Shown one piece after another: positions 51,369-61,110 of a DNA stretch of 64,000 bases. Position 1 is the stretch's first letter; each line of letters begins with the position of its first letter. The DNA is taken from contig NZ_NPKQ01000006.1 of assembly GCF_008329525.1 (NCBI RefSeq), forward strand, positions 1 to 64,000, in the 5' to 3' direction. Made by a program: the position numbers and the translations under genes. This stretch comes from Tardiphaga sp. P9-11. Lineage in GTDB: Bacteria > Pseudomonadota > Alphaproteobacteria > Rhizobiales > Xanthobacteraceae. The notes under the pieces are model-generated. The model was not told the DNA's origin. It did not search any database and worked only from the letters and a program-made list of their open reading frames with translations.

Positions 51369-51496
51369 GCGTCCTTCTTTTGCGTTTCCAGTGCTTGCGG
51401 TGATTACCGCTACGGCCGTTGCCGTATTCGAACCGAGCCTTCCCGTTCGTCGGGATTGTTGAGCGGCTCGTCAGGTGTGTTTGTTGTTCGTGAACC

Positions 51497-52219
51497 TCAG
51501 TCCGTACGGTCGGCGGCGCCCTGCTCGGCCAGCGCCCGCACGTCTTCGGCGGCGGTCTGCACGTGGCGATGCACGAGCATCGTGGCTGTCGCTTCGTCGC
51601 GCGCTGCGATCGCCGCGACGAAGGCGCGGTGATCAATGAGCGAGCGCTGGCGGATCTCCGCGGAGGCGAAATAGCGGCGCCGCCAGCCCGTGCTCATCAG
51701 CATCAGCGGCGTCAGCGTGCGCACCAGCACACGGTTCTGGCTCGCCGCGACAACCGCGAGATGGAATGCGACGTCCTCATCAGCGAGGTTGCTGCCATTG
51801 GCGACGAGCGCCGCATAGGTGTCGAGCAGCTGATGCAGCTTCGCGAGATCGGCGTCGGTGCGGCGCTGGCAGGCCAGCCGGAACGCCTGTTCCTCGCAAA
51901 GGATTCTGGCCTCGGTGACGTCGCGCGTCACCTGCGCATCGAATGGAAGGCCAAGGTCGGCCTGCAGCACCAGCGCATCGAGCCCGCTGTCTTCCAGCGC
52001 GTTGCGCAGATAGATGCCTGATTTGGGCTTCCGCTCGGTGATGCGCATGGCATCGAGCACCGCCAGCGCCTCGCGGACGGACCCGCGCGTCACCCCGAAC
52101 CGCTCCGACAGATCGCGCTCCGACGGCAGCCGGTCGCCTTTCGCGAGCCGGTGATGGCGGACGAATTCGAGCGTTTTCCGAACGGCGTCGGATGTTTCGG
52201 TACTGAACGCGGCAAGCAT
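51497..52219 (-). CDS. GntR-family regulator, FadR subfamily (FCD domain)
   Basis: 240 residues. The winged helix contains AVRKTLEFVRHHRLAKGDRL then PSERDLSERFGVTRGSVREA LAVL. The helical FCD domain carries ARILCEEQAFRLACQRR, AFHLAVVAASQNRVL and a late HRAFVAAIAARDE, giving the usual metal-binding Asp/His set. It sits just upstream of the LivK-like gene on the same strand, so it may regulate uptake of that ligand. A near-perfect palindrome lies nine bases before its start and implies autoregulation. Confidence 0.92.
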   Translation of the reverse strand: MLAAFSTETSDAVRKTLEFVRHHRLAKGDRLPSERDLSERFGVTRGSVREALAVLDAMRITERKPKSGIYLRNALEDSGLDALVLQADLGLPFDAQVTRDVTEARILCEEQAFRLACQRRTDADLAKLHQLLDTYAALVANGSNLADEDVAFHLAVVAASQNRVLVRTLTPLMLMSTGWRRRYFASAEIRQRSLIDHRAFVAAIAARDEATATMLVHRHVQTAAEDVRALAEQGAADRTD

Positions 52220-52227
52220 GGATTGAC

Positions 52228-52244
52228 CCTACCAATCTGGTAGG
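52228..52244. promoter_or_regulatory. probable GntR/FadR operator
   Basis: CCTACCA-atc-TGGTAGG is a perfect 7 bp inverted repeat with a three-base centre. It ends immediately upstream of the gntR start codon. It fits the TGGT-N3-ACCA-like half-site spacing known for FadR-type regulators (read as TACCAnnnTGGTA). Confidence 0.75.
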
Positions 52245-52292
52245 ACCAGTTAAGCGATTTTGACCGCGCTGTCGAGGCGACAAATGGCCCCG

Positions 52293-53142
52293 CTATTTTG
52301 GCTGTAGTCCCAACTGCTTCGTCATGATCGCATCCAGCCAGCGTCGCGGCAGACGGCCAGCGATCCATGTCCGGACCGGCTGCGGCGATGCCACGACGCG
52401 GGCCTTGGGGCGGGATGCGGTCAGCGCCCGGTACACCAGTTCGGCGATCCGCTCGGGCGGCAACCCGCTCTTCGCCAGCTTCATCAGCATCTCGCGCAGC
52501 TTCGTTAGCGCCGGCAGAAACGGCGACGCATTGAAGCGCGCCATATCGATCGCCTCGGCCTTGTCCCAGATCGGCGTGCGCGCGGCCCCCGGCGCGATCA
52601 CCAGCACGTCGATGCCGAACAGCATGAATTCGCGGCGCAGACTCTCGGCCAGTCCCTCCAGCGCGAATTTCGACGTGCTGTAGGGCGACAGCAGCGGATT
52701 GCCAAACTGGCCGGACACCGAGCTCATCATCACAATGCGTCCGGACGTGCCCGCCAGTGCGGGATCGGCACCGAGCAGCGGCGCGAAGGCCCTTGGTGAC
52801 GATCACCGGGCCCATCACATTGATCTCGATCTGCCGGCGAAACTCGTCGACCGACAGATCAAGCAGCGCGCCGGGGACGGCGACGCCGGCATTGTTGACG
52901 AGACCCGCCAGTGTCTCGCCGTTCTGCGCGGCGCGTACCTGCGCAGCGGCAGCCAACACAGCGGCCTCATCCGTGACATCGAACAGCAGCGGGACGAAGT
53001 TCGCGCCGAACTCAGCTTGCAAGCGCTCCGCATCGACCGGCCTGCGCACGCTGCCGAACACGCGAAAACCGCGCGCGAGCAGAAGCTTCGCCGTGGCATG
53101 GCCGATGCCCGTGGAGACGCCGGTGATGACGATGGATCGCAT
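52293..53142 (-). pseudogene. short-chain dehydrogenase/reductase, one-base frameshift
   Basis: From ATG 53142 the frame reads RSIVITGVSTGIGHATAKLL (nucleotide-binding TGxxxGIG), LAGLVNNAGVAVPGALLDLS (NNAG) and INVMGPVIVTK. The sense then continues in the next frame as AFAPLLGADPALAG, IVMMSSVSGQFGNPLLSPYS TSKFALEG (Ser-Tyr-x3-Lys catalytic set), ending at 52293. A single extra base in the CCC run at 52790-52792 causes the break; removing it gives an intact ~282-residue SDR. Either a very young pseudogene or a sequence error. Confidence 0.8.
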
Positions 53143-53175
53143 GATCGTTTCCCAGGTGATATGCCAAGCGGCCAG

Positions 53176-53547
53176 TCACTGCTTGCTGGTGTCTTCCAAC
53201 TCGCGAGCACGCGCCTCGGTGGTGCGGCGCATGCACTCCCCGGCCTCGAGCCGTGCGATGGTGCCTTCGCCGAGGCCGAAGTACAGGCAGTTGGCGTCGC
53301 GATACTGGATCCATAGCCTCTGCGCATCGCGCAGCTGGCCGCGCTGCTTGTCGGACGTCGCGTCCTTTAACGCCTGCTGATAGGCGACATTCAACCGCTT
53401 GTCCCATTGCGCCGTCTTGGCCTTGAGGCATTCGACCATGTCGAACGTGTTCCCGCTGTTGCACAGCCTCTCGGTATCACCCTGATCACCCGCGTAGGCG
53501 GCGGAAGCCAGTAAGGAGAAAACGGCGGCAGCGACGATGACGCGCAT
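53176..53547 (-). CDS. LprI/DUF1311-family exported protein
   Basis: 123 residues. A signal peptide (RVIVAAAVFSLLASAAYAGD) is followed by the four-Cys helical DUF1311 domain: LCNSGNTFDMVECLKAKTAQ WDKRLNVAYQQAL, then LRDAQRLWIQYRDANCLYF and RLEAGECMRRTTEARAREL. The WI.YRDA.C and C......R segments are the family signature. Some members (LprI) inhibit lysozyme. It lies between the SDR and the ilvC terminator. Confidence 0.85.
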   Translation of the reverse strand: MRVIVAAAVFSLLASAAYAGDQGDTERLCNSGNTFDMVECLKAKTAQWDKRLNVAYQQALKDATSDKQRGQLRDAQRLWIQYRDANCLYFGLGEGTIARLEAGECMRRTTEARARELEDTSKQ

Positions 53548-53581
53548 GGCAAACTCCGATTGGGCTCAACGACCATACAAT

Positions 53582-53611
53582 AAAAAACGGGACCGCGTTG
53601 CCGCGGTCCCG
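53582..53611 (-). terminator. intrinsic terminator of ilvC
   Basis: On the minus strand CGGGACCGCG, a four-base loop and CGCGGTCCCG are followed by six T. It lies ~25 bases after the ilvC stop. Confidence 0.92.
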
Positions 53612-53636
53612 TCGATAACTGCGTCTGAAGTGGCGC

Positions 53637-54671
<1,035 letters not shown>

Positions 54672-54810
54672 TCAGCAACTATATTTCAAAGCTGCCCGTT
54701 CGAACCGGTCATCCGCCGAATGGCTGAAGACCATGAATTGCCGCCGGTTTCTAGGGCGACGGGTGCCGCGAGACAAGCCCGCGACGGTGATTTTGCGCTG
54801 CGCGTCGGGC

Positions 54811-55413
54811 TCATAGCTCGACCAGCACGGGATACAGGGAGGCCAGCAACAGCAGCCCCATAACGATATTGAAAGCCCTGACCGCGCCAGGCGATTTTAC
54901 CAGCGATTGCAGCGAGGTGCCGCACAGCACCCAGGTCACGCAGGACACGAACCCGAGCAGCAGCGACAGGCTGACCTGCAGCAGGATGTTCCAGGGATAG
55001 TTGGCAATCGCCGCATAGGCGGTGATGGTACCGATCACCATCACCCAGCCCTTGACGTTGACCCATTGAAACAGCGCCGCGCCGAAAAACGTCATCGGCC
55101 GTCGCCGTTCGGCGTCACCCGGGTTGGGCGGACCGGACATCCCGATCGCAAAGGCGAGATAGACGAGATACCCCGCGCCGGCATATTTCAGGATGGTGTG
55201 CAGCACCGGATAGGAGGTGAAGACCACCCCCAATCCGAGGCCAGTGACGGCGACCATGAAGGCAAAGCCGACGGTGACGCCGAAGACATGCGGCAGCGTA
55301 CGACGAAAGCCGAAATTGAGCCCCGACGCGAGCAGCATGATGTTGTTCGGCCCCGGCGTGAAGAACATCACGATGGCGAACACGATAAAGGCGTAGAACA
55401 GTTGCTGCGACAT
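54811..55413 (-). CDS. LysE/RhtB-family amino-acid exporter
   Basis: 200 residues, six membrane segments (FYAFIVFAIVMFFTPGPNNI with the family PGPN motif; GVTVGFAFMVAVTGLGLGVV; AGAGYLVYLAFAIGMSG). LysE/RhtB proteins export amino acids such as lysine, threonine or branched-chain residues. It starts seven bases after the eamA stop, so both are co-transcribed. Placement inside the ilv locus suggests export of branched-chain amino acids or intermediates; that is inference. Confidence 0.9.
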   Translation of the reverse strand: MSQQLFYAFIVFAIVMFFTPGPNNIMLLASGLNFGFRRTLPHVFGVTVGFAFMVAVTGLGLGVVFTSYPVLHTILKYAGAGYLVYLAFAIGMSGPPNPGDAERRRPMTFFGAALFQWVNVKGWVMVIGTITAYAAIANYPWNILLQVSLSLLLGFVSCVTWVLCGTSLQSLVKSPGAVRAFNIVMGLLLLASLYPVLVEL

Positions 55414-55420
55414 GTTTGCC

Positions 55421-56293
55421 TCAAGCCACTTCGACGAGTTGCGGTGGCCGCTTCGAGAGCAGCATCACACCAATCCCGCAAACAACGACGATCATGCCCG
55501 CGAGCCGCAACGGGCCGAACTGTTCGCCGAAGGTGATGCTCGACGCCGCCGCGCCGATGAACGGCACCAGCAGCGCAAACGGTACCACCTGCGCCGCGGA
55601 ATAGTCGCGCAGCAGCCGGCCCCAGATCCAGTAGCCCAGCGTGGTTCCGATCACTGCGAGGAACAGCACACAGGCGAAGGCCTTCAACGATGCATGCGTG
55701 AGCGACTGCCAGGTCGCGCTGGCGCCATCGACACTGAACAGGACGACCAGCAGTGGCAGCAGCGCGACGAGACTGATCCAGGCGAACAGATCGAGCATCG
55801 AGACACCCTGCGCACGCCGCAGCAGCAGATTGGAAAAGGCAAAACTCACCGGCGCAGTCATCAGCACCGCGAAGGCGAACACGCTGAAGTCATAACCGAC
55901 GGTGAAGCAGATCAACAGCAGTCCGCCCATCGCGATCGCGATCCCCGCAACCTGCTGCGGCGTCGGCATCTCCCGCAAGAACAGCGCGGCGAAGCCCACC
56001 GTAAACAGCGCCTGGCTCTGCACGATCACCGCCGTCAGCCCCGCCGGCACGCCATGTGCCATGCCATAGGTCTGGGCCAGAAACTGCGCCACCAGCAGCC
56101 AACTGGTGGCGACGATCAAGAGCCATGACAGTTTCGGCTTCGGCAGGAACAGGCACGGCAGCGCCGTAATGCCGAAGCGCAGCGTGGTGAGCAGCGTCGA
56201 CGACATCTCGTCGACCGCCATCCGGGTCAGCACGAAGCCGACGCCCCAGATCACGGCCACCGCAACGGCCAGTGCAATGTCGAAGGGTTTCAT
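55421..56293 (-). CDS. EamA/DMT-family transporter
   Basis: 290 residues with ten membrane segments in two EamA repeats (ALAVAVAVIWGVGFVLTRMA; TAVIVQSQALFTVGFAALFL; VPFALLVPFIGAAASSITFG). It lies 20 bases after ilvN and seven bases before lysE on the same strand, so it is probably part of the ilv transcript. Substrate unknown. Confidence 0.9.
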   Translation of the reverse strand: MKPFDIALAVAVAVIWGVGFVLTRMAVDEMSSTLLTTLRFGITALPCLFLPKPKLSWLLIVATSWLLVAQFLAQTYGMAHGVPAGLTAVIVQSQALFTVGFAALFLREMPTPQQVAGIAIAMGGLLLICFTVGYDFSVFAFAVLMTAPVSFAFSNLLLRRAQGVSMLDLFAWISLVALLPLLVVLFSVDGASATWQSLTHASLKAFACVLFLAVIGTTLGYWIWGRLLRDYSAAQVVPFALLVPFIGAAASSITFGEQFGPLRLAGMIVVVCGIGVMLLSKRPPQLVEVA

Positions 56294-56313
56294 GACTGCG
56301 ATGCGCGCGGAGG

Positions 56314-56856
56314 CTACATCCCCTCCGGGCCGCGGCTGATCGCAGCCACACCAGTGCGCGAGACCTCGACGAGACCGAGCGGTCGCATCAGGTCGATGAA
56401 CTGGTTGATCTTGCCGGTATTGCCGGTGATCTCGAACACGAAGCTCTCGATGGTGGCATCGATCACGCGCGCGCGAAACGCTTCGGCCAGACGTAACGCC
56501 TCGACACGATGCTCGCCGGTGCCACGCAGCTTGACCATCGCCAGTTCGCGCTCGATGGAGCGGCCGGTCAGCGTCATGTCGACAACGCGATGCACCGGAA
56601 TCATGCGATCGAGCTGATGCTTGATCTGCGTGATCACCATCGGCGTTCCGGTGGTGACGATGGTGATGCGCGAGACGTGCTTGTGGCTCTCGGTCTCCGA
56701 CACCGTGAGACTTTCGATGTTGTAACCGCGGCCCGAAAAAAGCCCGATCACGCGCGCGAGGACGCCCGGCTCGTTGGCGACGAGCACCGTCAGCGTATGC
56801 GTCTCGTTGGGATCGTGACGCTCTTCCATGAAATAGGCGGAGGCAGGCTGTTCCAT
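56314..56856 (-). CDS. ilvN: acetolactate synthase small (regulatory) subunit
   Basis: 180 residues. The N-terminal ACT domain (HTLTVLVANEPGVLARVIGL FSGRGYNIESLTV) binds valine for feedback control. The second domain contains RELAMVKLRGTGEHRVEALR and ESFVFEITGNTGKINQFIDL MRPLGLVEVSRTG. It pairs with the large subunit, whose stop lies ~25 bases upstream. ATG 56856 is chosen; 56880 would overlap the preceding stop. Also called ilvH. Confidence 0.96.
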   Translation of the reverse strand: MEQPASAYFMEERHDPNETHTLTVLVANEPGVLARVIGLFSGRGYNIESLTVSETESHKHVSRITIVTTGTPMVITQIKHQLDRMIPVHRVVDMTLTGRSIERELAMVKLRGTGEHRVEALRLAEAFRARVIDATIESFVFEITGNTGKINQFIDLMRPLGLVEVSRTGVAAISRGPEGM

Positions 56857-56880
56857 TGTCGTTGTCTTTCCAGAGCTCAA

Positions 56881-58659
56881 TCAGACCAGCGCCTTGCCGC
56901 CGGCGAAGGCCGCCGCGGTGGCTTCATCATTCGCTTCCAGCGGCAGCAGCATTTCGTTATGCGCCTTGCCGGACGGAATCATCGGGAAGCAGTTTTCCAG
57001 CGCCGCGACGCGGCAGTCGAACAGCACCGGCTTCTTCACCTTGATCATCTCCTGCAACGCGCCGTCGAGATCCCCGGGCTTGCTGCACTGGAAACCGACG
57101 CCGCCATAGGCTTCCGCCAGCTTGACGAAGTCCGGCAGCGCTTCGGAATAGGAGTGCGACAGCCGGTTGCCATGCAGCAGCTGCTGCCACTGGCGCACCA
57201 TGCCCATATACTGGTTGTTCAGGATGAAGATCTTGATCGGCAGCTCGTGCTGAACCGCCGCCGACATTTCCTGCATCGTCATCTGCACCGAGGCGTCGCC
57301 GCCGATATCGATGACCAGCGAATCCGGATGCGCGACCTGCACGCCCAAAGCCGCCGGCAGGCCGTAGCCCATGGTGCCCAGACCACCCGACGTCATCCAG
57401 CGATGCGGCTCCTCGAAGCCGAAGAACTGCGCCGCCCACATCTGGTGCTGGCCGACTTCGGTCGTGATGTAGGTGTCGTGGCCGCGCGTCGCCTCGAACA
57501 GCCGCTGAATCGCGAATTGCGGCAGGATCACATCATTGTTCGTCTTGTAGGCCAGCGAATTGCGCGCGCGCCAGGTGGCGATGGTCTTCCACCAGTCCTT
57601 GGTGTCCGGCTTCTTCGCCTCGGATTTGAACACCTGCAGGATGTCGCCCAGCACATTGCCGCAATCGCCGATGATCGGGATATCGACACGGATGTTCTTG
57701 TTGATCGACGACGGATCGATGTCGATGTGGATCTTCTTCGAATTCGGCGAGAACGCGTCCGTACGTCCGGTGATACGGTCGTCGAAGCGCGCGCCGACGC
57801 ACAGCATGACGTCGCAATCATGCATCGCCATGTTGGCCTCGTAAGTCCCGTGCATACCCAGCATGCCCAGCCAGTTCGGACCCGATGCCGGATAGGCGCC
57901 GAGGCCCATCAGCGTCGAGGTGATCGGAAAGCCGGTGACCTCGACCAGCTCGCGCAGCAGCTTCGACGCCGCGAGGCCCGAATTGATGACGCCGCCGCCT
58001 GAATAGATGATCGGCTTCTTCGCACCCGCCAGCATCGACACCGCCTTGCGGATCGCGTTGGCATCGCCCTTCACGCGCGGCGAATAGGAGATGTGAACAT
58101 CTGACTTGCGCGGCGGATGATAGGTGCCGGTGGCGAACTGAACATCCTTCGGCACGTCGACGACGACCGGACCCGGACGGCCGGTGGTCGCAACGTAAAA
58201 GGCTTCATGCAGCACCTTGGCGAGATCATTGACGTCGCGGACCAGCCAGTTGTGCTTGGTGCAGGGCCGCGTGATGCCGACGGTGTCGCATTCCTGGAAC
58301 GCGTCATTGCCGATCAGGTGCGTCGGGACCTGCCCGGTGATGCAGACCAGCGGGATCGAATCCATCAACGCGTCGGCCAGCGGCGTCACCATATTGGTGG
58401 CGCCCGGACCCGAGGTCACCAGCACGACGCCCGGCAGGCCGGTCGAGCGTGCATAGCCTTCGGCGGCATGGCCGGCGCCCTGCTCATGGCGGACCAGAAT
58501 ATGCTCTACTTCGCTCTGCTGGTAGATCTCGTCATAAATCGGCAGCACCGCACCGCCGGGATAACCGAAGATGTGCTTGACGCCATGATCAGCAAGCGCG
58601 CGCACGATCATCGCTGCGCCGGTCATCTGATTGGGATCGTGAGGCTTGCTGTCGCTCAT
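56881..58659 (-). CDS. ilvI: acetolactate synthase large (catalytic) subunit
   Basis: 592 residues. Thiamine-diphosphate enzyme that condenses two pyruvates (or pyruvate plus 2-oxobutyrate) as the first common step of branched-chain amino acid synthesis. The catalytic Glu lies in ILVRHEQGAGHAAEGYARST. The FAD-type middle domain has MLGMHGTYEANMAMHDCDVM. The diphosphate motif is IGGDASVQMTMQEMSAAVQH then ELPIKIFILNNQYMGMV. GGAGCG precedes the ATG. It is preceded by the leader-peptide attenuator at 58738-58856. Also called ilvB. Confidence 0.97.
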   Translation of the reverse strand: MSDSKPHDPNQMTGAAMIVRALADHGVKHIFGYPGGAVLPIYDEIYQQSEVEHILVRHEQGAGHAAEGYARSTGLPGVVLVTSGPGATNMVTPLADALMDSIPLVCITGQVPTHLIGNDAFQECDTVGITRPCTKHNWLVRDVNDLAKVLHEAFYVATTGRPGPVVVDVPKDVQFATGTYHPPRKSDVHISYSPRVKGDANAIRKAVSMLAGAKKPIIYSGGGVINSGLAASKLLRELVEVTGFPITSTLMGLGAYPASGPNWLGMLGMHGTYEANMAMHDCDVMLCVGARFDDRITGRTDAFSPNSKKIHIDIDPSSINKNIRVDIPIIGDCGNVLGDILQVFKSEAKKPDTKDWWKTIATWRARNSLAYKTNNDVILPQFAIQRLFEATRGHDTYITTEVGQHQMWAAQFFGFEEPHRWMTSGGLGTMGYGLPAALGVQVAHPDSLVIDIGGDASVQMTMQEMSAAVQHELPIKIFILNNQYMGMVRQWQQLLHGNRLSHSYSEALPDFVKLAEAYGGVGFQCSKPGDLDGALQEMIKVKKPVLFDCRVAALENCFPMIPSGKAHNEMLLPLEANDEATAAAFAGGKALV

Positions 58660-58737
58660 GGTTCGCTCCGGATGCGCTCTGCGGCGCGGCTTGGTCTGGA
58701 TGGTCGCTGGGTTCGGAAGACTTGACGTTCAGGCAAT

Positions 58738-58760
58738 AAAAAAGGGCCCGTTCAGGACCC
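58738..58760 (-). terminator. attenuator terminator of the ilv operon
   Basis: On the minus strand GGGTCC, loop TGAAC, GGGCCC and six T form an intrinsic terminator between the leader peptide and ilvI. A competing hairpin (GGGTAGC 58782-58788 with GCTACCC 58794-58800) overlaps the leader stop codon and could act as the pause structure. CACCG/CGGTG sequences around it allow alternative pairing. Confidence 0.8.
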
Positions 58761-58790
58761 TGTGCACACCGCTCGGTTCGTGGGTAGCCG

Positions 58791-58856
58791 TCAGCTACCC
58801 CCGGCGGTGCGCCAGGGTACTACGGTAATAAGGAGGTTAGTAATTTTATTGCGCAC
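58791..58856 (-). CDS. ilv operon leader peptide (attenuator control)
   Basis: A 21-residue open frame from GTG 58856 to TGA 58791. It contains NLLITVV in its centre, so seven of the residues up to the Trp are Ile, Leu or Val. It is followed by the pause hairpin and the terminator at 58738-58760, the classical arrangement for branched-chain amino acid attenuation. When charged Leu/Ile/Val tRNAs are scarce, ribosome stalling here would favour the antiterminator and allow ilvI transcription. Too short for usual gene callers. The upstream ribosome-binding site is weak. Confidence 0.75.
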   Translation of the reverse strand: MRNKITNLLITVVPWRTAGGS

Positions 58857-59063
58857 GAGATTGGTCCGACTTTTCATAACTTGCGCGGAACATAGCCGGC
58901 AAACCCGGGATGTCAAGGGAAGTTGCCGTGATCGCGCTGATTTCAGAGCCTAGCCGGGTCTTTCGCATTCGGCGAGCGGAAAAAACCGGCGGGCTGATAT
59001 GCGCCCGCTTGGCGAAGCTGGCAAACCCTCCGCCGTCAATTCCGGAGAACGCCAGAATTCTAG
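58857..59063. other. intergenic region containing the ilv promoter
   Basis: The start region of the ilv transcript must lie here. No gene is supportable. Confidence 0.4.
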
Positions 59064-59216
59064 CCCGTCATTCCGGGGCGCGGCCGGCTCTTGCCGGACG
59101 CGAACCCGGAATCTCGACATGGCTGAACACTTCGGGATTCCCCGCCACTCCAAGTGGAGTGGCTGAGGTTCGCATTCCAGCGGCTTCGCCGCGTTCATGC
59201 GCCCCGGAATGACGGG
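59064..59216. repeat. composite palindromic repeat (REP/BIME-like), copy B, overlapping the miaA end
   Basis: CCCGTCATTCCGGGGCGC at 59064-59081 is perfectly inverted as GCGCCCCGGAATGACGGG at 59199-59216, with a further palindrome GCCACTCCA-ag-TGGAGTGGC inside. The left two thirds, read on the minus strand, match copy A at 36926-37042 block by block. The right part is a second half-unit in the opposite direction. The miaA stop codon (59195-59197) and its last codons lie within it. Confidence 0.8.
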
Positions 59217-60145
59217 ATGTTAATTGCGAGCGGACCTTGCACCCTCACCCTCGCCTCCTCCGCCGTCATCCACGCGAACTCCGGCAGTTGATGCCGAAAC
59301 CAGGTGAACTGCCGCTTCGCATAGTGTCGCGTATCCGCCTGCCCGATCTCCGCGGCCTCCTCGCGCGAGATCTCGCCGCGGATATGCCGGATCAGCGCCG
59401 GCACGCCATGGGCCTTCATTGCCGGCAGCAGCGGATCGAGATTTCGCGCGGCGAGCGCTGCGACTTCGTCCAACGCTCCCTCATCCAGCATTTTCTCGAA
59501 CCGCGCATCGATCCGCGCATAAAGCTCCTCACGCTCCGGCGCCAGAAACAACGCGGTTATGCCCTCCGGCGGCAACAGCGGCGGCAGGCCCTCGCCGTGC
59601 CAGTCGGTGAGCGAACGACCTGTCGCCTCCACCACTTCCAGCGCGCGGGCGATACGCGTGCGGTCGCGCAGATTGAGCCGTGCAGCGGAGACCGGATCGA
59701 CCAAAGCGAGCTGCGCATGCAGCGCCTCCGGTCCAGCCCTTTCCAGCCGCGCGCGGACATCGTCGCGCACTTCGGCTGCGATCGGCGGCACTGCCGAGAG
59801 CCCGCGTGTCAACGCCTTGAAATACAATCCGGAGCCGCCGATGAAGATCGGCAGCTTGCCCTGCGCCCGCACCTCGGCGAGCACGGTCGCGGCCTCTGCG
59901 ACCCATGCCCCGGCCGAGAAATTCACCGCGGCATCGACGGTCCCATAGAGCCGGTGCGGTGCCTGCGCCTCTTCCTCCACGGACGGCCGCGCCGTCAGCA
60001 CGCGCAGGTCGCGATAGACCTGCATACTGTCGGTATTGATCACCACGCCGTCCTGCGCGCGCGCCACGGCCAGCGCCAGCGCCGACTTGCCGCTGGCGGT
60101 CGGCCCTGCGATAAGCAGCGCTCTGTTGTCTGGCCTGGAACTCAC
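59195..60145 (-). CDS. miaA: tRNA dimethylallyltransferase MiaA
   Basis: 316 residues. It adds a dimethylallyl group to A37 of tRNAs that read U-starting codons. The P-loop is [60 protein letters not shown] and [15 protein letters not shown] are family motifs. The only suitable start is GTG 60145, which faces the serB ATG (60149) across three bases. The last six residues (PSFRGA) and the stop are encoded by the palindromic repeat. Confidence 0.96.
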   Translation of the reverse strand: MSSRPDNRALLIAGPTASGKSALALAVARAQDGVVINTDSMQVYRDLRVLTARPSVEEEAQAPHRLYGTVDAAVNFSAGAWVAEAATVLAEVRAQGKLPIFIGGSGLYFKALTRGLSAVPPIAAEVRDDVRARLERAGPEALHAQLALVDPVSAARLNLRDRTRIARALEVVEATGRSLTDWHGEGLPPLLPPEGITALFLAPEREELYARIDARFEKMLDEGALDEVAALAARNLDPLLPAMKAHGVPALIRHIRGEISREEAAEIGQADTRHYAKRQFTWFRHQLPEFAWMTAEEARVRVQGPLAINIPSFRGA

Positions 60146-60148
60146 ACC

Positions 60149-61042
60149 ATGTCTCTCGTTGCGACCCTGATCTGCAACCCCGCCGATCCCGCTCTCGATA
60201 GCACGGTGATCGACGGCATGCGCGCAATCTTGCCGGGCGACACCGAGGCGCACTGGCTCTCTGACGGAGTCGCTGCCGACATCCTGTTCACCAGCGACCA
60301 CAACATGCTCGCACTCGCCGATCGCCTGCGCGCCGCCCGCGGTGATATGCCGATCGATGTTGTCGTGCAGCCTCGCCTCGACCGGCGCAAGAAGCTTTTT
60401 CTCGCCGACATGGATTCCACCATGATCGGCCAGGAATGCATCGACGAGCTCGCCGACTTCGCCGGCCTCAAGGCCCATGTCGCCACCATCACCGAACGGG
60501 CCATGCGCGGCGAGATCGAATTCGAGCCGGCACTGCGCGAACGCGTCGCGCTCCTGAAGGATCTGAAGGTCGGCGTTGTCGATGAGGTGCTGGCCTCACG
60601 CATCACACTGACGCCGGGCGGCCGCGAGCTGGTGCAGACCATGCGCGCCAATGGTGCCTATACCTGCCTCGTCTCCGGCGGCTTCACGCTGTTCACAGCC
60701 AGGGTCGCGGAGCTCATTGGCTTCCAGGAAAATCGCGCCAACGAATTGCATGTCGCTGATGGCAAGCTGACCGGCACGGTGGCAGAGCCGATCCTCGGCA
60801 AGGCTGCGAAACTCGCGACACTGGTCGAGCTGCGCGAGTCCTTCGATCTCGACAATCTCGACACCATGGCCGTCGGCGATGGCGCCAACGATCTCGCCAT
60901 GATCCAGGACGCAGGCCTCGGCGTCGCCTATCACGCCAAGCCGACGGTGGCTGCCGCGGCGCATGCGCGGATCGATCACGGCGATCTCACGGCGTTGCTC
61001 TATGCGCAAGGCTACAAGCGCTCAGAGTTTGTGAGCGCGTAG
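60149..61042 (+). CDS. serB: phosphoserine phosphatase SerB
   Basis: 297 residues. HAD-superfamily enzyme of the last step of serine synthesis. A short N-terminal ACT-like region is followed by the catalytic core with [20 protein letters not shown] (DxDST nucleophile), [33 protein letters not shown] and [29 protein letters not shown] 60149 gives the family's usual N-terminus. It is divergent from miaA with almost no spacer, so its promoter probably lies inside miaA. Confidence 0.96.
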   Translation: MSLVATLICNPADPALDSTVIDGMRAILPGDTEAHWLSDGVAADILFTSDHNMLALADRLRAARGDMPIDVVVQPRLDRRKKLFLADMDSTMIGQECIDELADFAGLKAHVATITERAMRGEIEFEPALRERVALLKDLKVGVVDEVLASRITLTPGGRELVQTMRANGAYTCLVSGGFTLFTARVAELIGFQENRANELHVADGKLTGTVAEPILGKAAKLATLVELRESFDLDNLDTMAVGDGANDLAMIQDAGLGVAYHAKPTVAAAAHARIDHGDLTALLYAQGYKRSEFVSA

Positions 61043-61110
61043 GCACAGCCAAGTCTACACGCAGTTGAACCGCTGCGGCAGTCGTAGCGTCAAACGACCG
61101 GTCTTCAATT

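Noticed and set aside
52090-52792. Continuation of the SDR frame into the gntR region as a 350-residue protein
   Set aside because: After the CCC run the residues lose SDR sense and become Arg/Ala-rich; the true continuation is in the neighbouring frame.
56509-58002. Plus-strand 497-codon frame opposite ilvN and ilvI
   Set aside because: Antisense shadow over two certain genes.
59237-60148. N-terminal extension of the serB open frame across miaA
   Set aside because: The first ~300 codons are antisense to miaA; SerB homology starts at ATG 60149.
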